From Chondrosia reniformis (lineage: Eukaryota > Porifera > Demospongiae > Chondrillida > Chondrillidae): DNA of 64,000 nucleotides. Within the stretch, counting starts at the first letter, position 1. Every line of letters starts with the position of its first letter. Made by a program: the position numbers and the translations under genes. Of this stretch, positions 35,871 through 47,037 are shown piece by piece. The stretch is from NCBI GenBank assembly GCA_947172415.1, contig OX359195.1:6299501-6363500 (forward strand). The letters are read 5' to 3'. The notes under the pieces were generated by a model that made no database searches, was not told where the DNA came from, and was given only the letters and a program-made list of their open reading frames with translations.

Positions 35871-37482
35871 ACCTGTTTATGTGGTAAGGGGCGGTCTTTG
35901 TCCTCAATGGAATATCTTGCTAAGGAACAAATGAATTCAGCCAAAGAAATTGGTAATGTGTTAAATTGTGTAATCAATAAATCGTTTAGCAAATTGGTCA
36001 AGTAGGTAGGTTGTACCTTGTACACTTCCAGACTCTAGTTAGGAAGCCATCTTTGTACAGTGCTCTAATATGTACTGGTCCAACTGGAGCTTAAATACAG
36101 TAGAACCTCCATATTTATTTAAAAGGTGCATCTTGGGACAATGGAATGTAGGTTGAATGTGTATATATATGCCTTTGTTAGATATACAGTGACACTCAAA
36201 AGAAACTTTCCACTCAGATAAAATGGTTTCTTTTGAGCATGTGCGTATATATGAATCTCATGAATCTAATTACTACTGTATGATAATCTGTACATGTATA
36301 CGTATAGCTTATGAATCTAGTTACTACTGTATGAATATCATGAATCTAATTACTACTGTATGAATCTAATTACTGTATCATAATCTGTACATTATATATA
36401 TATTACTTATAAGGCACTCCTTTTGCATTCTTTCCACACTATTGAAGAATAGTTTGATGAACTTTCAGTAGCCATTTTACTTAATTATGAAAGTTCTGTT
36501 TATTCATATTGATTCTATTGTTCAATACCTTACTCCCAGTATAGATTTTGTATATACCTGAAGTTATTTTACTTTAATCTACCATTTTTGCTGTTACAAT
36601 CTACACATCTCACTAGGTCTTCACTAAAAGCAGTTCAATGTGACTGTACGATCACTTGATAGCTCTCACATTTAAGCTGTTTGGTCAAGGCCTTTATGTT
36701 CTAAGAGAATGACCTACTGCCAGTGCCAATCTGCAGGTTGCATTACTATGAATGGTTCTGGGGCCTGTCATTCTTAATATGCGAAAACTACGTAGCTGTT
36801 TCAATTGTGTAAGGTCTGCCCTGTTGTCCGGTACAGTGAGAGAATTAATTGAGTCATACCTTTATTAGAGGGTCTTCCTCGTGTGACACTCATGCTAATC
36901 TTGTATACCTAGTATTGTTCTCAAATGCCGTTTCTCTTGCATGGTTGATTAAGGTAATGTTATAAGGCCATGATGGGTTTCTAATACATTACCTAAGTAG
37001 GGGTTGCCAATGTAGTGTTTAAATGAAATTAGTTAAGCATAACTTGCCAAATTAGGAATATACATCAAAGTAGTTACCATAGCAACTGTAATGATGTCAT
37101 TGATGTATGTTTGTATATGACTTCTAATTGGCAGTGGTCTCTCCTTATATGTGTAGTTGTATTGTACATCCTATTGTGTCTGACATGTTGTATTGTTCAT
37201 TACTAGCCTGTGTGTGGCTGTGTCTAACATGTGTTGCCCCTGTGGGAGAACTAGAAATTATGTCTGAATATAAGGAAAGCGAACAATTCTTGTCGTATAT
37301 TTTGTCTTTTAAAAGGAACTGCTTATGTAGGTATTTTATATACATCCTTGTACATTGTTATTGTACATTGTCAAGGTTATAATAATAATAATAATAATAA
37401 TATTATTCCATTTACCTTTCAGTATATAGATGATTCCTTTATAACCAAATTTGGTAACCTGGTTACTAGCAATTAACCAATC

Positions 37483-40400
37483 ATGCTTAGCTCTGGTTCT
37501 GCTAGCTCCCTTAACAATATTGAAACGGCAGGGTCTCATTCTATAAATGAAGAAGATCTTCACACCCCTCACCATCATCCTCGCCCCGAAACACCTCGAA
37601 CATCTGGCAGCAGTCTACTCTCTAAGAAGTCTCCACCTTCTGTTGCCAGCTCCCCCTCCACACCCACTCCTAGCCGAGCCATCTCTGGTGGAAGGTTTAA
37701 AGCTGGTAAGTTTTCAAGGTGTTTACATATACTGTATAGTAATTTTATATAATTTTGATTAGGCAATCCAGTTCAATATGTTTGTTATCAAAATGGCAGT
37801 TTGATTTTTTTTCTTTAAGGAGGGACAATTGCCCCCTAAAGGAAACCCTGATATATGTATAAAGATCATTTTACCTTTGGGTTAAAAGTAGATGTACACA
37901 TAAAGTACGTATATCCTATGGAGCTTTGAGTGATAAGTTCTTTTTATGTACTTCTTTTTTCACTGGGCTGGGGAGCCATTTCTGGTACTTTCCCCTTCAT
38001 CAGTGACCCTGGAAATGTTTATCTGGGCCCTTTGTTCTGCACAGTACATCTGTATAGTCCTAACAACTGGTGAATCACTCTAATGGTTCCCTCCTAAAGG
38101 AAATATCCCCATTTGAGAGTTGGGTTTAATTAGAAACCCCTATATGTATCCACTTAAATGGCTTTTACCATTTGGAAATTTGCAAAAGAGAGCCATTTAG
38201 TGTTTAGACTGGATTCATCTTTTACATTAATATGCCTTTTTATGGTCAATGGATTGATACAATTAGGAGAATAAAAGTAGTGTTAATGGATGTGTTTATA
38301 CTACATTTTAAGGTTATTTGTAATTAAATGGAGTCCAGTGCTGTACTTAGAAAATTCTTCACAGGGGGGGGGGGGGCAAAACGGAGTTTCCAAGTAACAT
38401 GGGGGGGGCAAGTACGGAAGTCTAATGTTTTAATGTATTTGAGGGACCTATACTGGTTATCCTTCATTCTATAGATGCATGGCTGTCATTAGAAGTGACT
38501 ATACAGTTAGCACGTCACTAATTGACAATTATCACTGTAGAAATTGTTAACATTTGGAATAGAAAAATTAGAAGAATACGTAGCTGTTTAAAACTATAAC
38601 TACCTAGCAACTATGTATACCCAATGCCGTTATTTATAATTTTGACTGGCAATATTTAAGCAGCCCCCCTCAATGCCTACCCCCTGAGCCTGTTGTACTG
38701 CAAAATATCTTAAAGTGAAAGATGTGTGAGTCATATTGTTTACATTTAATACTCTGATAATGCTTTTAATGAGCACAACTACATACATCTGTGTTTAGGA
38801 ATGATGCGAATGTTTGGCAAGAATCCAACAGTCAGTATAACCAGTGATGTGAGTATGGGATATGTATTGCATCATACTTGTGCGGATATCTGTCACCATG
38901 GAAATGTATGTATGTATGTATGTATAATAGCAGAGTGTATTATTTGTGAGAACTAGGTATTAGTTTGCTTAGCAATTGATATTAGCAAATGATCAACTCT
39001 GTAAGGAAATGTGGATCTGCCTCGTTAGCTAATGTAGCAGTTTGCTGTTTTAGAAGTGACCATCACAACAAGATAATAATCATATACGTATATGCTTAAA
39101 TGGATTGTACCATTTCCAAACACGTCTGTGGTAGATTGCATTTGTGTGATAAACTACAGAGTGTACTAAAATAGACTGATTTTCAGTGAACTGTGGATAT
39201 GGAAGTTGTCCTTCTTTGCAGCTTAGAGTTTTATTTTTTTGCTTCTATTCGGTCCACAGTTCTAATCAGTTCTTAGACATTTTGCTGAATAGTGGTGATA
39301 CCCATTTCCATTCCAATTCCAAATTTAATTATAATTTGTAGGATGGTATTGAACACCCAGTTATCAATCGAAAGAAGAGAAGAGCGGGGTTGAAACGTCT
39401 GGTGTTTCTACCTCGCAGGGGATCCAGGTCAGCTGTATTTGCTGCTATAACTGAGGATGATCCCTCCTACATGTCAGACCCTGAAGCACTAGCTACTGGG
39501 CTGCTTGAGGTACATATGAGTAGCACCAAATGGGAGCTGAATAGTAACTGCTTATATTTGCCTAATTTTGTTCACAAAGGAGAGCGAAGATGAGGGTGAT
39601 AGTGGAGAGATTGATCTTAGTCCAGAAGAGCTTCAAAAGAAGACTGAATTAGAGCAGAAACTTAAGGAGGCAAAAGAGATGATTTTACTTCTTGAAGACA
39701 ATGCAGAAGCACAATCTACAGATGAGACAGCAGCCACAAACAAGCAAGTTTTATTTTATACTTCTCTCTCTCCTTCTCCTTTTATTTCAACTTTTGTTTG
39801 GTTTGTAGAGCATGGCAGAAGTTGATAGCTGCTTCTAAACTAAACAAGAAAAACACCTCCCTAGATTACTGGAAGAAGAAAAGGGACCAATATGCTGATC
39901 AACTAAAATCTAATGACTTCTCCCAACACAGGAGGAGATTACGGAAAGCCAAGCAACACTTTAACTTTGCAATTCAAGGTTTAAAGAAACTGTAAGCCAA
40001 CCACCCATCTTGTTCACCCATCTGCCCACCATTCATCCATCTGTCTACCATCCGCCCACTATTCACCCATCTTGTTCACCCATCTGCCCACCATCCATCC
40101 ATCTTGTTCACCCATCTGCCCACCATCCATCCATCTGTCTACCATCCGCCCACTATTCACCCATCTGCCCACCATCCATCCATCTGTCTACCATCCGCCC
40201 ACCATCCATCCATCTGTCTACCATCCACCCACCATCCATCTGTCTACCATCCGCCCACCATCCACCCATCTTGTTCACCCATCTGCCCACCATCCATCCA
40301 TCTGTCTACCATCCGCCCACCATCCACCCATCTTGTTCACCCATCTGCCCACCATCCATCCATCTGTCTACCATCCGCCCACCATCCATCCATCTGTCTA

Positions 40401-42894
40401 CCATCTGCCCACCATCCACCCATCTTGTTCACCCATCTGCCCACCATCCATCCATCTATCTGTCCACCATCCGCCTACCATCCACCCATCTTGTTCACCC
40501 ATCCGCCCACCATCCATCCATCTGTCTACCATCCGCCCACTATTCACCCATCTTGTCCATCCATTCACCCATTGAACCAGCCAACTGTGATCCATCCATT
40601 CAACAATTTAAATGGCTGTGTAATGCAAGATGGCGAAGCTTAGTTGTGCCGAGAGGAGATTGCTCTTTCTGTTTTACTTGTGTAGTCCACATAGAAAGCG
40701 TTGGAGAAGTAAGCCTCCAAGTGAAGGTGAAAATGGAATAAAGTGAGTGCTACTAAAGAGGTTAAAGTGATTGCTTTATTCATTTTTTTTTCTCTTCGCA
40801 TAGTAAAATTGATTTTGTTGAAGATAACCATGATCATGATTCAGATGAGGAGTAAGTGTTACGATTGAACAGTTTTTTAACCAAAGCTTTCTGACTGTAT
40901 GACTATTTATGGTATTTAGATTCCAAACATATATGTACATAGTTAGTGTATGTTTAACAGTTGTTTCTTAAAACATGTCCAATTCTTGCTCTCTTTCTGC
41001 CCCATTGTGACACACCCAAACTGCCCCATTGTGACACACCCAAACTGCCCCATTATGACACACCCAAACTGCCCCATTGTGACACACCCAAACTGCCCCA
41101 TTGTGACACACCCAAACTGCCCCATTATGACACACCCAAACTGCCCCATTGTGACACACCCAAACTGCCCCATTGTGACACACCCAAACTGCCCCATTGT
41201 GACACACCCAAACTGCCCCATTGTGACACACCCAAACTGCCCCATTGTGACACACCCAAACTGCCCCATTGTGACACACCCACTCTGTTGCATCACGAAG
41301 CTCCTGTATGTCCATGTGTAGTGATGATGCCTTGAGAAGTGATTTGGATGGGCTGACGGTCTCCTTGCAGGAGTGCAAGAGTGAATATGAAGCACTTCAG
41401 AGTGTTGTGAAGCACCAACAGGTATGCACTGTATCTAAGTGAGTGTTGTAACTATGTAATACATAATAGTGATAATAATTGTTATTAAAGTTTTAACCTT
41501 ACATAAGCAATATTTAAAGAGCTATGGAATGTAATTAAATTGTCGACTGTATAATAATTTCAATTCAATAAGTGTGGCCAAATTCTTAGACTGAAATTGA
41601 AGACTTAAAAGGTCAGCTAGAAATCATGAGTGAATCCCTTGTAAATGAGAAAGGAAGGACAGAGCATTTGGAAGCTAGTTTGATGGAGGTTATGGAGCTC
41701 AAAAAACATGAAGTGAGTTGTTGCCATGGTAATGGTATATTGCAGTTACCATGGTAGTGTATATTACTCTAAGAAGTGTGATGTACTGGTCTGTAATATA
41801 TGTTGCATAGATTGAAAATTTACAAATGCAATTAACTCATGTTGAGACACAGTCGCTGGACAGAAATCAATGGTTTGAAGAGCAACTGCAAGAATACTCC
41901 AGTAAAGTGAGCAGTCTTATATGTATACCCACAATTGATTTGTATTGCATTACATATATACAACTTGTGTATATAAGACCCCTAGATTTAGCATAGAGAG
42001 ACAAGGACTCACAAAGGATTAAGAAGAAGACTAAGACTCCCAGGGTCACTGATTAAGGGTGGAATTCCCAGAAACAGCTGTCTAGCCCAGCGGAGAATAA
42101 GAAGACTCTTGTATACTCATTCAAAGCTCTCGCTAGGTTTAGTTCCCTATAGGCCTTTTACTAGATGTAGCATGTAAGAAAATGATGTGTTAAACTATTC
42201 ATGGAAGAACTGCTGTTTACTAGATAATACATAAATGGCAATACTGCTGTTGCATATATAAGCTATATGAAACATTTGTTATTGTAGATTGATAATATGG
42301 AAGTATCCATGCATAAGCAACGTACATTTGAGGAAATCAATAAGACGGATGCTCCTCGTTGGACAAGAAGACTGGTTTTTAACATTCTCAGTTGTCTCCT
42401 GGTCCTCTTCACCACCATCCTAGGAGTAACAGGATACATGCAGAACAAACCGCATGGGTAGGTTCAGATGCACCACAAGTTACTCATACCCTTTCTCTCT
42501 CCTTTAAACACCTCCTTACTTCTTGCATGTTGCATGACATTGTTCCTGTTTACCAGAAAGGCCTTGCTGGTCATCAAGTTAAATTATTCTTTCTGTTAAG
42601 AAAGTGAAACTGTTTTAGGATATTTAAGAATTGAGACAAACTGGTAGCTATGACTCAGTGGTAACCCAGAACAGCGGCTCTAGCTTTGATTTTTACAACA
42701 GCTCATTCCTTCATCCTACTTTGAAATCTAGTGTACTTGTGGACCAATTATCACTTGAATTATTCTACTGTATTCATCCCTCCATGCCATCTCTCTCTCT
42801 TTGTCATTGTAGCCTTCTACTGGTAGCAGTGGTGTTGATTGCATTAGTGTCCTATTTTGTCCATCGAAACTTAATCTCTGGCAGTTTAGACTAG
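37483..42894 (+). CDS. TMCC: TMCC-family transmembrane and coiled-coil protein
   Basis: ER-associated coiled-coil protein with a C-terminal membrane anchor. Exons: 37483-37705, 38799-38848, 39342-39509, 39580-39743, 39809-39991, 40686-40742, 40804-40851, 41322-41421, 41590-41712, 41811-41906, 42288-42457, 42813-42894; 487 aa, frame intact. The N-terminus is Ser/Pro/His-rich and likely disordered. TSLDYWKKKRDQYADQLK starts the first coiled coil. The second (RSDLDGLTVSLQECKSEYEA, LEASLMEVMELKKHEIENLQ) lines up with the TMCC1-3 coiled coil. Two hydrophobic segments end the protein (LVFNILSCLLVLFTTILGV and LLLVAVVLIALVSYFV). Exon 4 ends in a GC donor (AA/GCAAGT), the only one I modelled. Introns 5 and 7 are filled with minisatellites. 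A 5' UTR exon is likely upstream. Confidence 0.85.
37965..38025 (+). mobile_element. Family M fragment in TMCC intron 1
   Basis: CTTCATCAGTGACCCTGG and preceding CACTGGGCTGGGGAGCC match the family core. Confidence 0.55.
40010..40600 (+). repeat. CCATC-rich minisatellite in TMCC intron 5
   Basis: Mixed units built from CACCCATCTTGTTCACCCAT, CTGCCCACCATCCATCCAT and CTGTCTACCATCCGCCCAC. All three plus frames stay open for a long way, an effect of composition, not of coding. The array starts within 20 nt of the exon 5 donor. Confidence 0.93.
40998..41285 (+). repeat. 24-bp minisatellite in TMCC intron 7
   Basis: About 12 units of CCCATTGTGACACACCCAAACTGC with G/A variation (GTG or ATG). Period 24 keeps frames open on both strands. 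Confidence 0.95.
42000..42206 (-). mobile_element. Family M copy in TMCC intron 10
   Basis: Minus-orientation copy: GACTCACAAAGGATTAAGAA, CAGGGTCACTGATTAAGGGT, CTCGCTAGGTTTAGTTCCCT. Confidence 0.75.
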
Positions 42895-43044
42895 AGATTG
42901 TTTATATATATCCAATCCATTTTGAAATGTAATTTCAGGTGTCAAATCAACTATTAGAGTTACGTATTTTTGTTTTGTTCCTGTACATAGTAATTTTGTT
43001 ACTTAATGTTGATTATGTGTTCATGGTAATTTTAATGTGATATC

Positions 43045-43050
43045 AATAAA
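43045..43050 (+). terminator. Poly(A) signal of TMCC
   Basis: AATAAA 150 bp after the TAG. It faces the opposite-strand signal of the RING gene only 36 bp away. Confidence 0.65.
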
Positions 43051-43085
43051 GCAAGGACATCTAGACATGAAGCGGTTCCTAAGAC

Positions 43086-43091
43086 TTTATT
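43086..43091 (-). terminator. Poly(A) signal of the RING gene
   Basis: AATAAA on the minus strand, about 80 bp past the stop at 43172, supporting the predicted last exon. Confidence 0.6.
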
Positions 43092-43171
43092 CTGGATTTC
43101 ACCCCATCCACTCTTCCATCATATGCATGCCATATATTGACAAGTTCTAATAAGGATGAAACAACTGTCTA

Positions 43172-44845
43172 TTAACCATGTACCATGACCATCTTTTTGA
43201 GTTGCAGAGGGAGATTCTGCAAACAGTTGTCTGTGGTTATTAGATTTTTCTCATCCTGCAGCTGGTTGACTAGGAGTCAATCAATATCACTGGTTGCCAT
43301 TTTAATAGGCCAAGATAAGATTATGATTATGTCACTAGTATATACTTAATAATAATTATTGACTTCTTCATCACAGCCTTTGCACAAGCTTTAGTGCAAT
43401 TAGCTCTGTTATTTCACATACATATATGGTGTATATGTGGAATGTGATGGCAGCATGTAAATAAGCAGATATTTACACATTATAGGTGTTCACGACTGGT
43501 GTACACAAAATCTCACATTTCATGTATGTATGTTGTTTATATAGATCTGTAATAACTGACATGTAAAAGATAGAGCTAACAAAAAATTCTCAGAAATCAA
43601 AATATATCTACATAACTTTAAAATCTGTTAATGATAATTTAATTTCCTCTTGAAACTGGATGATCTAAAATTAAAGCAATATAGTTCATTATGACCCGGA
43701 GTATGGGAAGGTATACACACATAGGATTTATGTACCTGCAGCGGAGGAATGGGAGTGACCATTTCTGCTGACAAGACTCATGTGAGTGTGCAGAGGAGCA
43801 AGACGTGGAAGGGACTGGTTGGTATTTCTGCTCTCATGAGCACCACTGGACCTCTCCCTTCTGTGAGTATGCTGCTGTCTTGCCTGCTGCTCCAGAGGGG
43901 GGAGTGGCGATGCTGGGGCACACCTACGGGCAAAGTAGTAGGAAGGACAGAAAATGAGCGATTACTAGGATAGGGTGGATTCCCAGAAAGACTGGTATCC
44001 ATGCATTATACCATAAGGCATAGGCAAACAGTTATCTGGAAGGAACCTGAGGCTTCTTACAATAATTGGAAATGGAGAATGGTTTCTCTCTTAAAAAGTT
44101 ATGCTTACCTTGGTGGATCTGGTGAAGCTCTATGCATACGCATCGTTGGAGAGGGGACAGTTAAGTGATGTGTTGAGATACCGGAACGCAATTTCTTCCG
44201 ATGGGCAATGAGAGCTGATATTCGATTTTGAAGTGTATCAATTTGATTCCTCTGTTCCTCCATTTGAATTTCCATTCTTACTCTCTCCTGCGTGGTGTTC
44301 TGTATAAAATGTTGCAGTTCCTCTCTCAAAATAGACATACGTTCTTCAAAGTGATTTCTCATAGCCGCCACACATTTATGGTCACTTAACTCCACAAATG
44401 CACACTCCAAGTGACAGTCAGAACATTTGACATTTCGAAAAGGGCATTTCAGTATATGGTCGTTCAGACTGCATTTTAATACGGATTCCCCACACGACTT
44501 ATTCGGACAAAGAACCTCTCCATACTGACAGACCTGTTGGTGGCTGGACAAGCGGAAGAGCTGCATCTCTTCTAAACAACCGCTTTTATGGTTACCACAC
44601 CGCACCGTCAGGGAAAACAGTTTGTCCCTCCACACTCTGTGAAGCGGTCGGAGCCCCGCGTGCCCCACCGTCTGTCTACAAGTCGGACAGGTCGCGTGAT
44701 TGCTTAGCCAAGTCGTAATGCAAACCTTACAGAAAGCGTGTTGACAGCTCTGTGTTTCTAGTGGATCTTCCATCACCTCTGAGCAAATAGTACATAAACA
44801 GTCACTAGGAGTACCATCTACAAACAGATTTGGGTCAATTCCCAT
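43172..44845 (-). CDS. RING / TRAF-type zinc-finger E3 ubiquitin ligase
   Basis: Probable E3 ligase of the RNF41(NRDP1)/RNF151/PDZRN group. Exon 1 (44845-44109) is certain: N-terminal C3HC4 RING (CLCTICSEVMEDPLETQSCQ, HAFCKVC, CPTC), then a TRAF-type zinc region (CQYGEVLCPNKSCGESVLKC, CPFRNVKCSDC), then a coiled coil (about 155-215) with heptads and REELQHFIQNTTQERVRMEI. Two further exons are predicted from phase: 43923-43736 (Ser/Arg/His-rich) and 43269-43172 (ends KKMVMVHG), giving 340 aa in one frame. No C-terminal substrate domain of NRDP1 is evident. Start-to-start distance to the neighbouring plus-strand gene is 148 bp. Confidence 0.8.
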
Positions 44846-44993
44846 TGTAAAGATTTACGCCCTCCTCTGACTTTGCTGGGGGGAGAGCAAATAGACTAAA
44901 CGTAAACGTAATCGTTTACTCACCAAAAGGGTAGAGACACGCCCACACGCCCACACGCCCACATGCCATAGGGAAAGATACATCGATCTCAGG
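44846..44993. promoter_or_regulatory. Head-to-head promoter region, RING gene / PPPPY membrane protein
   Basis: 148 bp between divergent start codons, with three CCCACACGC units at 44940-44962. Confidence 0.6.
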
Positions 44994-46851
44994 ATGTCGG
45001 ATGAAGGGTAAGTTAAAGTCTGCTAAAATTGCTTTACTAATTTTGTATATCTGTTTAGTGAGTGTCTAGGTATGCAATTTAGTATTTACTTTGTACAGTT
45101 TGTACAAAGCTAGGGGAAGAAACAGTTATGTACTGAAACTGTTGTTGTAATTAACAAGTAGCTTACAAGTCACTACGATAACAAATGTCAAACCTTTACA
45201 CCAATCAGATTCTTCGAAATTTTTAATTGTGTAGGGTATTTGGAAGTCTTACCGAAGACCAACTTGTGATTATGGGTGTGAGTGTAGGGGGCGGAGCAAT
45301 TGTAATTCTCTTGTGTATAGCCTGGATATCGTTTTGTTATACGGTCTGCAAGGACCGAAAAACACAAGCAGAAGTTAGAAACAAGTTTAAACGACTTCGC
45401 GAACGAGCCAATAATATGCGACGGACGTTCACTAGAACTAGACGCGTCCGTCCCGGTCCTGCGCACGTAAGTATCATTGTCGGTTGCGTGGGAGGATATA
45501 TTATTTGCATATTGTCATTCACTGTATATTTACGTGGCTACTTTACGAACACGTTATGGACTTGCTTCTGTGTTTAGGAAGAAAGTACTGATAATGCGCA
45601 GATCCAACGCATGGTAAGATAACAATATTCATTACGTATATAGCATATTCATATAAGGAATACATATCATGTGACTTTGTTTGTGTGTTATCTGTCGCCT
45701 TCCTGGTGCAAGATACTCTGACATCACTATCTACTAATAAGATTTGCAATCGAACTCCTATAGTGGATCTTGCACCAAGGAAGGTGATAGATAACACTAT
45801 AGGAGTTCGATTGCAAATCATGACACTCTATTGAACTAAGTTTATGTATTTTATTAGTAGATAGTGATGTCATAGTAGGCTTAGCGCAAAACTTAGAGGA
45901 TTATATATCTACAAAATACTTCACTCTTTAAAGTATCAGTCTACATTGTTGCTAGGGATTTTTAAAGCAGTACATCATAATCAGTTGCTACATATTATTG
46001 AGAGTATTGTGTTGTAGGTTCCCAAGCGTACACCAAACAGAGGAGGCCAGGGCAGGCCAATTGACCAGTCGACTCCAAGGGCTTACTACAATGAGGATGT
46101 AAATGAGAGGGTAGCCCAAGAGCTTCAGAGAAGTAGGGACAGACCCCAGCATGTCTCACTAGCAAGACTTGCCAATGATCAAAGGAGGCAGCCGCAACAG
46201 ACAAGAAGAAGATATGAAGATGATGATGGCAATGATGATGATGATGATGATGATACCTGTTTAATCCCAAGAGCAAAAGTTGGAGGTAATTATAGATATT
46301 TACAATGGTAGATTTAGGGGGCATACACCCTGGGTGCTGAATCACCCCTCTCTAAGTACTTGCATTGGGCATATTCTTTCTGGGGGACTTTACCTCCTTT
46401 TTGTTATCTTAGAACCATCCATTTCTAGATCCACCCCCTGCATTGCCACCAACTACGTATTTGTGTTAAAGATAGTAATTTACCTTTTCTTTGGATTTTG
46501 AAGATTCAGTTATCCATCTGGTTTTAAAGGATTTTTGCAATATTTATTTCTACTTTGACACAATGCAATGATGTTTAGTGTGTGATGTTAATCTAAGTTT
46601 GTGGTTTAATGTATTACTACTATTTAGGTAAGCAAAAGGAGCCCCCTCCTCCATATTCAAATTTTGCACAACCCACACAAGCTGATAACTGCTCAAGGAT
46701 TAACTATTTTGGGGAAGACCCTGAATTTAGGGGTGCAACTGCTCCTCCACTTCCGGGGACTGTGGTGCCACAGCAAAACAGACACCACCAAAGAAGAGAC
46801 AATGTACATGCTGAATATGGTCACCTGCAGCAGTGGCCCCACCATTTTTAA
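44994..46851 (+). CDS. Single-pass membrane protein with PPPPY motif, unknown family
   Basis: Exons: 44994-45007, 45235-45466, 45578-45613, 46018-46285, 46628-46851; 257 aa, frame intact. A short N-terminus (MSDEG ...) is followed by one strong membrane span (IVILLCIAWISFCYTVC, about residues 25-45) with no cleavable signal. Basic residues after it (KDRKTQAEVRNKFKRLRERA) predict a cytoplasmic C-terminus. That tail has an acidic Asp run (encoded by GAT repeats) and PPPPYSNF, a canonical PPxY ligand for WW domains, as found in adaptors of NEDD4-type ubiquitin ligases. I do not recognise the family. Intron 3 holds the interleaved inverted repeats at 45687-45872. Confidence 0.8.
45687..45872. repeat. 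Three interleaved inverted repeats (order A B C A' C' B')
   Basis: A 45687-45714 pairs with A' 45767-45795 (28 bp, three differences). B 45719-45740 pairs perfectly with B' 45851-45872 (22 bp). C 45741-45765 pairs perfectly with C' 45795-45819 (25 bp). All lie in intron 3 of the PPPPY gene. Confidence 0.9.
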
Positions 46852-46866
46852 TCGATTTGATGACGT

Positions 46867-46872
46867 AATAAA
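46867..46872 (+). terminator. Poly(A) signal of the PPPPY gene
   Basis: AATAAA 15 bp after the stop codon. Confidence 0.6.
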
Positions 46873-47037
46873 TTTGTAACTATATATATAATATTCACGG
46901 GACTTTTTCCAATCATGTGACTATCATGGGATTGGTCATATATAGTACATATATGCATATCTACAGAATTTCCTCAGTGAATTGGTGGATACCAGACTTT
47001 GTAGAATAGAACCTACCTTTGAAAGAGACTTTACGAA

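Larger units (their letters stand above)
33893..37482. other. Intergenic region between lipin and TMCC
   Basis: About 3.6 kb with no assignable coding gene. An open frame around 34106-34262 ends in a good donor (CAAGG/GTGAGT) and could be a 5' exon of the TMCC transcript. A duplicated ~105-bp block lies at 35158-35365, an ATGAATCTAATTACTACTGT tandem at 36240-36380 and a family M remnant at 35812-35870. Confidence 0.5.

Noticed and set aside
40010-40741. Long plus-strand open frames of His/Pro/Ser-rich peptide
   Set aside because: Product of the CCATC minisatellite, open in all three frames and lying in a TMCC intron.
40998-41285. CRISPR-like direct repeats
   Set aside because: The 24-bp units are contiguous with no unique spacers, and this is an animal intron.
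40943-41395. Octapeptide-repeat open frames on both strands
   Set aside because: Caused by the 24-bp minisatellite; the real exon 41322-41421 uses its own frame.
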